Below the pieces are notes generated by a model. It was not told the origin of the DNA, made no database searches, and worked only from the letters and a program-made list of their open reading frames with translations. A stretch of DNA of 64,000 nt from Certhia americana (taxonomy: Eukaryota; Chordata; Aves; Passeriformes; Certhiidae): the NCBI GenBank assembly GCA_018697195.1, contig CM031870.1, positions 6,066,819-6,130,818 on the forward strand, given 5' to 3'. A program made the translations under genes and the position numbers. Below are positions 57,970-64,000 of this stretch, one piece after another; positions within the stretch are counted from its first letter, which is position 1, and each line of letters begins with the position of its first letter.

Positions 57970-58345
57970 TTGTCATACCGACAAAAGGAATTTTTAGAAG
58001 AAGCACTTGGGTCTGGAGGGCAGGTTCAGAAAAGTATAGAAGAACAGAGTAAGGAAGCTGCTAACAGAGAGACAATTGGTGTCTTGATGCTTTCAGCTGA
58101 AGTGCACACTGGGAAGAAAAGCACAAGGATCCAAGATTTAGAGGAAGGTTTTTCCTCTAAATTTGGTTTGCGGGGGTTTTTTTGCAGTTTATTGCATCAC
58201 TGCAAGGCAAGGACGTACCTTGTACCGAAATGTTTATGCTTTCTTATGTATTTTTCTTATATTAATGAATGTTGTCTTCCTAATGTTTCAACATGAACAA
58301 TTAAACAGAGAATTGGGTGAATCAACACAACTTAAGCAGGATTAG
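57970..58345 (+). other. Open, coding-like stretch (unassigned)
   Basis: Overlapping plus-strand frames show charged segments and then a hydrophobic stretch (F-L-C-I-F-L-I-L-M-N-V-V-F-L). After a stop there is a second hydrophobic stretch near 58397-58445. It may be a decayed coding sequence, perhaps of a mobile element, or chance. No motif is recognised. Confidence 0.15.
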
Positions 58346-60691
58346 GAAGAATATTGTCAATTGAGGAAGAAGCACAAACCAATATATCCTGCACATGTAA
58401 ACTGGAAAACAAAATTTTTGATACTTATATTATTTTTAGCAATTATTGGTTCAAAAGATCACATTCAGAACAAGAACCATTTACAGAAGGTAACAATTGG
58501 TTATAAATTTATGTACTATTTGGTAACCAGAAGAGAAAGATGTATAAAATACTTCAGGGAAAATTTATTAGAGAGAAAGCAATAAAAACTAATAAGCAAA
58601 GCTTATGCCACAGAAAAGGAACTAAAAGCAAACATCAGATGCATTTCAAAAAACCTTGGCCCTCTTAAGAAAAGCACCTTATTTTAAAAATTTGCTTATG
58701 TCCTTCATTCTACACTATATTTTTTGGCCATATACTACAAGGGAGTAGAGCTGCTTTTGTGATTGGCATTGCTCATGTGTGCCAGGATATGGAGAAATGC
58801 ATCTCATATTTTTACTGATGAACTTTAGGAAAATCCAGGGAATGAGCCCACCTTATATAAGCATGAACTACCTGAGAACAAAAGACATTTTTCCAAATGC
58901 TCACCTCCTTGCTGCTTTTCAAAGCTTTGACCAAAGTGAAAGGTCTAATCTCATTCATTAAATGTCAATAGTTACAATTTTGTTCTCCAGTTCAAGAAAA
59001 CAAAAATTGGTCCAGATAGAAAAATACATTTATCTTCATGGGGAACTGGTGTTTTCTTCTGATACCAAGGCAATGTAAAAACCAACAAATATACCTTAGT
59101 GGGATGTTTATCGTATATCAGACAATACAGAATCTAAATGATTTCTGAAGAGTAGAAAGGGATTTGATGACAATTTGCTGACTATATATGAATCTCATGA
59201 ATCAACATCTATATACACTGAGTAATCAGGAATCAACGGTATCTGAAAAATGCATTTTATTCTTCATATTTTCAAATGTAAATTATTTGAGCGTGAAGGC
59301 AATTCAGTCTAAAGGTCCAAAGCTAATCAAAACCCATGGGCTGTAGTATATTCAGCAAGAGGATCTGTTTCATATCTGCACACAATACAAAATGCAGGTG
59401 GTGTTTCAGTGCTGTGAACTCCAGGGGGTACAGTGACTACCACTGAAAATTGAGAAAGAATAAGAGATTAAACTAGATGCGAAAACAGTTATCAGCACCG
59501 CTGCCGAAAGTTTAATTCCTCAGCAAGTGTGTGCTACCAGGGCTAAGTAATTCTGAACATCCAAATGTTTTTAGAACATGGAAGGTAACATACCTGCTCC
59601 AAGACATTAGACACTTCTGCTTGGGACTTCCTTTAATGCAGAAGCAGACTAGGAATTCTAAAGACAACAAAACCCCTACAACTTTCTGTCATAATGTACT
59701 ATATAAACATGAAGAATTATTTCCTCTTTGGTTATGGGCATGTGCCATCAGCACACTGCTGGAAAACTGCCTAACAAGCTGACAGCTTCTGAATTACCCT
59801 TGTGTGAGCACAACTCAGGTTATCTATTTAGAAAGTCATATCACAGGTGTTGCCTACACTGGGATATTACAATAAGAAGCAGTTAAAGAGCTTTTCTCAT
59901 TTTGATGCGACCCAGGTGCTCACTTGTGCCTTATCATTCTCTCTAGTCAGTACTCTCAATTAGAAATTTGGACAGCCTGGCATCTGGCACAGGAAGACAA
60001 CAGAAATTAACACTACCATTTCCCAGAGGTCATGGATTAAACATGGCTTGCACTTGCTCTGCTTACTGCTGAGCTGGTAAGAGCAAGATTATCACTTTTA
60101 CCCTTTCACTGGTTAAATTTTAAAGCTTAGCTATCCACCAAAGTATAGACCACTTTTTAATGTGACCCAAATATAGTCTTCATTCCACACAAACCACTAA
60201 ATATATTTATTTTTCTCTAAACACATGTCTCAAAATGCTGATTTGCTGAACGTAGGTACAGAAAAAGTTATTTTTATGAAACAAATTAACACAAGCCACA
60301 TTACATTCCTACACATTAAGTACTCCTGTCATACAAGAAAATATTGCAATGCTCTCTGTGCATATGAATTAACATCAGTGTGTGATATCTGATTTTTTCT
60401 CTGCCTAGATTTGCTGATAGCTGGTGAAGATGAGGACAGTTACAAGAGCTTTTGTTTTCACTGGCTGGTCCCACCACTGGCAAAGGGCTTGGACACACAT
60501 CCCTGCTGCATTGTGCTTTTCTCCAGCTGGCAAACACGAGCCTGGCAGCCATCTGTTAACATTCTCCACGTTGATCTATATTCCCTGCCTGAGCAGAACC
60601 ACTGTAGAGGAAATATCCACTTTGAGGATTCCTGGTCTCATGTACTGCAAGCCTTATCCTGTAGATGAGGTGCTAATTGGAGAGAAAGTGG

Positions 60692-60696
60692 AGAAG
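60692..60696. repeat. Left target-site duplication of ERVL-like LTR
   Basis: AGAAG, repeated identically directly after the LTR at 61276-61280. Confidence 0.8.
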
Positions 60697-61275
60697 TGTG
60701 CTGGTTTGGCTGGGATAGAGTTAATTTTCATCACAGTAGTTGGTATGGGACTGTGTTTTGTATTTGTGCTGGAAACAGTGTTGATAACATGAGATGTTTT
60801 TGTTATTGCAGAGCTTGACACAGAGTCAAGGCCTTTCCTGCTCCTCACCCCACACACCAGCCAGGAGGATGGGGGTGCACAAGGAGCTGGGAAAAGACAT
60901 AGCCAGGACAGGTGACCCCAGCGGCCCAAGGGATAACCCAGACCACAAGGCTTCATGCTCCACGTTTAAAGCTTGTGGAAGAATAGAGAAGGGGGGACTT
61001 TCAGAATGGTGTCATTTGCTTTCCCAAGTCACTGTTACATGTGACAGAGCTCTGCTTTCCTGGGATGGCTGAACCTGACTTCCAATGGCAAGTGGTAAAT
61101 TAATTCCTTGTTTTGCTTTGCTTGTGTGTGCGCATTTTCCTTATGCATTAGACTGCCTTTATCTCAACTCATGAGCTTCCTCACTTTTACCCTGTCAATT
61201 CTCTCCCCATCCCACTGGGCAGGCGAGAATGAGTGGCTGTGTGAGGCTGTTTCCAACTGGGATTAAACCTAAACA
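60697..61275 (+). mobile_element. Solo LTR of a bird endogenous retrovirus (ERVL-like)
   Basis: A 579-bp block begins TGTGCTGGTTTGGCTGGG and ends GATTAAACCTAAACA. Start and end match a widespread bird LTR whose 3' end is a GTTAAACC-type tail. Internal features include CTGGAAACAGTGTTGATAA near 60769 and, near the 3' end, CCTTATGCATTAGACTGCCT, where related copies have an AATAAA-like TATTAAACT. Identical 5-bp target duplications AGAAG lie at 60692-60696 and 61276-61280. A five-base duplication fits class III/ERVL integration. No internal region remains, so it cannot encode proteins. Confidence 0.88.
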
Positions 61276-61280
61276 AGAAG
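61276..61280. repeat. Right target-site duplication of ERVL-like LTR
   Basis: AGAAG, matching the left copy at 60692-60696. Confidence 0.8.
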
Positions 61281-64000
61281 AAAGATCTCTAGAACATCAA
61301 GTTGACCAGTGCAAGGCAGGAGATCATTTATGTGCCCCACTCTCACCTGCCAATGACTCCCACAGAGATCTGAACAGCACCAGTTCCAGCTTGAACCCAG
61401 GCTCACCTCTGTATGCTCTGGTGCTGTGACACTTTCTGCAGGTGGCTCAATTAATGCACACAGTTCTCCTTATGCAGCAACCTCTGAGTAAGAAACACAC
61501 AGGAGCTCTGCCAGAGATTGGTTTAATGTCCAAAGAGCTCACCAAGGGATATTGTTTCCCATGTGTGCTCTAACTTCTTTTCTGCTCTGTCTTTCTTGTC
61601 CTTGTCTGGAATACACTTTGTCCACTACTGAGAAATTCAGTGCCTCTCCAGATGGCTCTGGCTATTTTCTTCCCTTAAGCAGAGTTTTGTGCTTCTGTAT
61701 AGAACTGCATGACATTACAGAATATGAGAGAAGGTATGTTTAGTGCTGTACAATGAAAACAAAATGCTCAGCCCACTGTTAGAGGCAAAAATCTAAATAG
61801 ATACGAAGGTCACCATTTGGAACATAACATGTACATAATAACTTATGGATTTACTGATCCTATTATGAAAGAATCTTGCATTAAATGATTTCTAAGTATA
61901 TATAGATCATTAACACAGAGAAAGAATATTCATTGGTTCAGAGGACCAATTGATCAGTTGTTGTATACTGAAAATGGATTGACAGAAAACACTAAACCAG
62001 TTATGTTTTATTTTATTGCTACTGCACAACAAGCAATTAGCATAAGCACTTGTGATAATTCCAAATTAAAATATGCAATTGGTCATGCATTTTGTGTATG
62101 TAATTTTGAGTCTAATTCATCATCTGGCCTGGGAACAGCTATCATATATAGCCATATTTATTTACAGAAGAGATTCTTACACTGCAACTGATTGTTTTGT
62201 GCAATGATTTCAGCATGAAGGAGACACAGTCAAATGGATTTGAAGTAGAACAGTCATTCCTGTGTTCTCTACCTACTGCATTGTTATTGATATGCTTTTG
62301 CTTATATGGAACTATATCTGGCAGAAGAACTCAGGCTCCTGCCTGACCCTAAAATAAATTAAAATTACTGAGGAACAGAATTGCACAGATAAATTTGTAT
62401 AAGAGAAACAAATGTGTATGTGTAAGAACACATAAAAAAATCCCAATGAAATGATGTCTACATTAGTGCTACAAATTCTGTAAGCCTTTAAGCTGCCAGA
62501 AGAATCCCTCATTGATTCTGACTGTTGTTTAAACACTACAGACTTCAGCAGCAGTTCCGGCCATTCACAGAGGGGAGAGTCAGCCCCTGAGAGACTGATA
62601 AGATATTACAGAGATTGCTAGAAAGGAAGAAACACACCCACTTAGAAAGAACATGGAAGAAAACAGTGCCTTTCAAATGGAACTACAAGAAGCAGAAATC
62701 AGAATCTCTGGCTGTGTTTAGAAGCACAATATGATCCTATTTATGCAAGGGACCCAAATAAGTTGAGGAAACTCCCATTCCCAATATTATTAGGAAAAGA
62801 AAATATAACTTGCATTCACTTAAGACTCCTTTCAAACTTGCTCATCTTTCATTATACAGTATTATAGATAATTAGTTCTTAACTGAGAAATTAAAGATGA
62901 CGCACACTAAGAGTGAAATAAACACAGTATGGGAATGAGATGAGAAGCTAAGGAAAATTTCATATCACGTTCCCTGAAAGTGAGCTTCTGTCAGAAAGAT
63001 GATCATGACTGCATTAACAAGCCCCCTATTTATTCCCAGCAACATGACTTTCAACAACTTTTGATACACATAATGACAGCTTTGCAGTATTAAAGCTTAA
63101 CCTGGGGTGAATAGAATTCTTCCTTTATTTTTCTCTTCACAGATTCTGATGCAATTAATTCACCAGACAGTGTTGCTTATAAAACCAGGTAGGTCAAGTT
63201 AAAGCAGTTAATAACAAATATGTGTGGACCACAAGGTTTTTTTCACTTGCCCGCAGTATTCTGTGCATAATTTTACATAGAATCAATTGACTCTTGTTAA
63301 AAATATTACTTGGTTAATATAATAAGAGGTTGGAATTCTTGATTTTACATAAATATACATTAACAGCCTTAAGAAGAAAATTGCTGCAAGTCAGAACTTC
63401 ATGTAGCTTTCAGAAATGAGCACTGGATCTAGGTCAAAACTGAAGCTTTAAATAAATACCATAAATAAATTGAAGTCTAGACTGTCTAGTTCTGTAAATA
63501 GGAAAGATTATTCTGTATTTTCAGTGACATGTAGTTTCACATTACAATATGGTTTGGAACAAAGAAGTGCATGATCACTCATAAAGCATTTTCCCTAAAT
63601 GCTAATGAATCTATGGTGAACTTAAAAACAGGCAAAGATGCTGGGACCTTCCTTTTTGCTCAGACCTCAAGCAATCAACCCCTGGAAACTCACATGGTGC
63701 ATCTTCAGGGTATAGAATGAGATGTGAGGTATGGAACAAAGCTTCTGTATCCCACAAGCCAAATAAGTCTTTGCACTTTGATTCTGCAGTCAGAACTTCA
63801 ACTCAGTGCTGACTCGTGCATCTTAGTGTCACAGCCCTGATTTGGTAATACTGCCTGGCAGTCAGAATGAGAGTTTCCATTGCAAAGTTCATTTTATCAA
63901 AATCCAATGTGAATGTAATGTTTAGAAAAGAGCTGGATTGATGCTGCAGACTACAACAAGCTGAAATAATAATTGCCTTGACTGTAGAGGCACCAAAACA
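61281..64000. other. Gene-poor right end of window
   Basis: AT-rich. No gene recognised, apart from an open stretch ending at 62191 and an exon-like segment at 63143-63188. Confidence 0.5.
63143..63188 (+). other. Exon-like segment (unassigned)
   Basis: 46 nt preceded by a strong pyrimidine tract and acceptor (TTTTTCTCTTCACAG) and followed by donor CAG/GTAGGT. In the frame starting at its third base it reads S-D-A-I-N-S-P-D-S-V-A-Y-K-T. A second frame is also open. It could be an internal exon of a gene continuing right of the window. I do not recognise the protein. Confidence 0.25.

Larger units (their letters stand above)
54323..60691. other. Gene-poor AT-rich DNA
   Basis: No established gene recognised. 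Exon-like material occurs at 56125-56187, and open but unassigned stretches at about 57970-58345. No CpG island. Confidence 0.5.

Noticed and set aside
53000..64000. Search for an oncomodulin/parvalbumin gene, a neighbour of LMTK2 in mammals
   Set aside because: No EF-hand loop pattern was seen on either strand in this interval.

Overview
The window is vertebrate nuclear DNA, almost certainly from a bird. It has compact spliced genes with GT-AG introns, copies of the avian LINE CR1, solo LTRs of avian endogenous retrovirus type, and the conserved gene order TECPR1 / BHLHA15 / LMTK2. In mammals these three genes lie side by side in the same relative orientations. A songbird or related neoavian is likely but not provable from the sequence alone.

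Layout. (1) 1-3.6 kb, plus strand: the last three coding exons of TECPR1 (autophagy tectonin protein) and its probable 3' UTR; the rest of the gene lies off the left edge. (2) 5.4-9.1 kb, minus strand: BHLHA15 (MIST1), a secretory-cell bHLH transcription factor with a one-exon CDS. A splice acceptor sits just before its ATG, and a probable non-coding first exon lies at a GC-rich island near 8.8-9.1 kb that holds an XBP1-like CACGTG element. (3) 10.1-51.9 kb, minus strand: the whole LMTK2 gene (endosomal membrane-anchored kinase). I resolved 14 coding exons whose splice phases all agree, giving 1504 residues, with a probable 3.9 kb 3' UTR and a CpG-island promoter at 51.1-52.3 kb. (4) 52.3-53.0 kb: a 41-bp minisatellite of 16 copies just upstream of the LMTK2 promoter. 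(5) 53-64 kb: AT-rich, gene-poor DNA with two solo LTRs that carry target-site duplications, and a few short exon-like or open segments that I cannot assign.

Functional picture. LMTK2 and BHLHA15 lie in tandem on the minus strand, about 1 kb from the LMTK2 3' end to the BHLHA15 promoter. TECPR1 converges on BHLHA15 tail to tail. The proteins do different jobs: autophagosome-lysosome work, secretory-cell transcription, and endosomal kinase/PP1 signalling. They are linked by conserved synteny, not by an operon-like relation.

I found no convincing new multi-gene system. The best leads are the stop codon that removes the conserved BHLHA15 tail, the XBP1-type site in its inferred promoter, the CCAAT inverted-repeat duplication and minisatellite at the LMTK2 promoter, the two LTR insertions, and two exon-like segments in the right-hand region.
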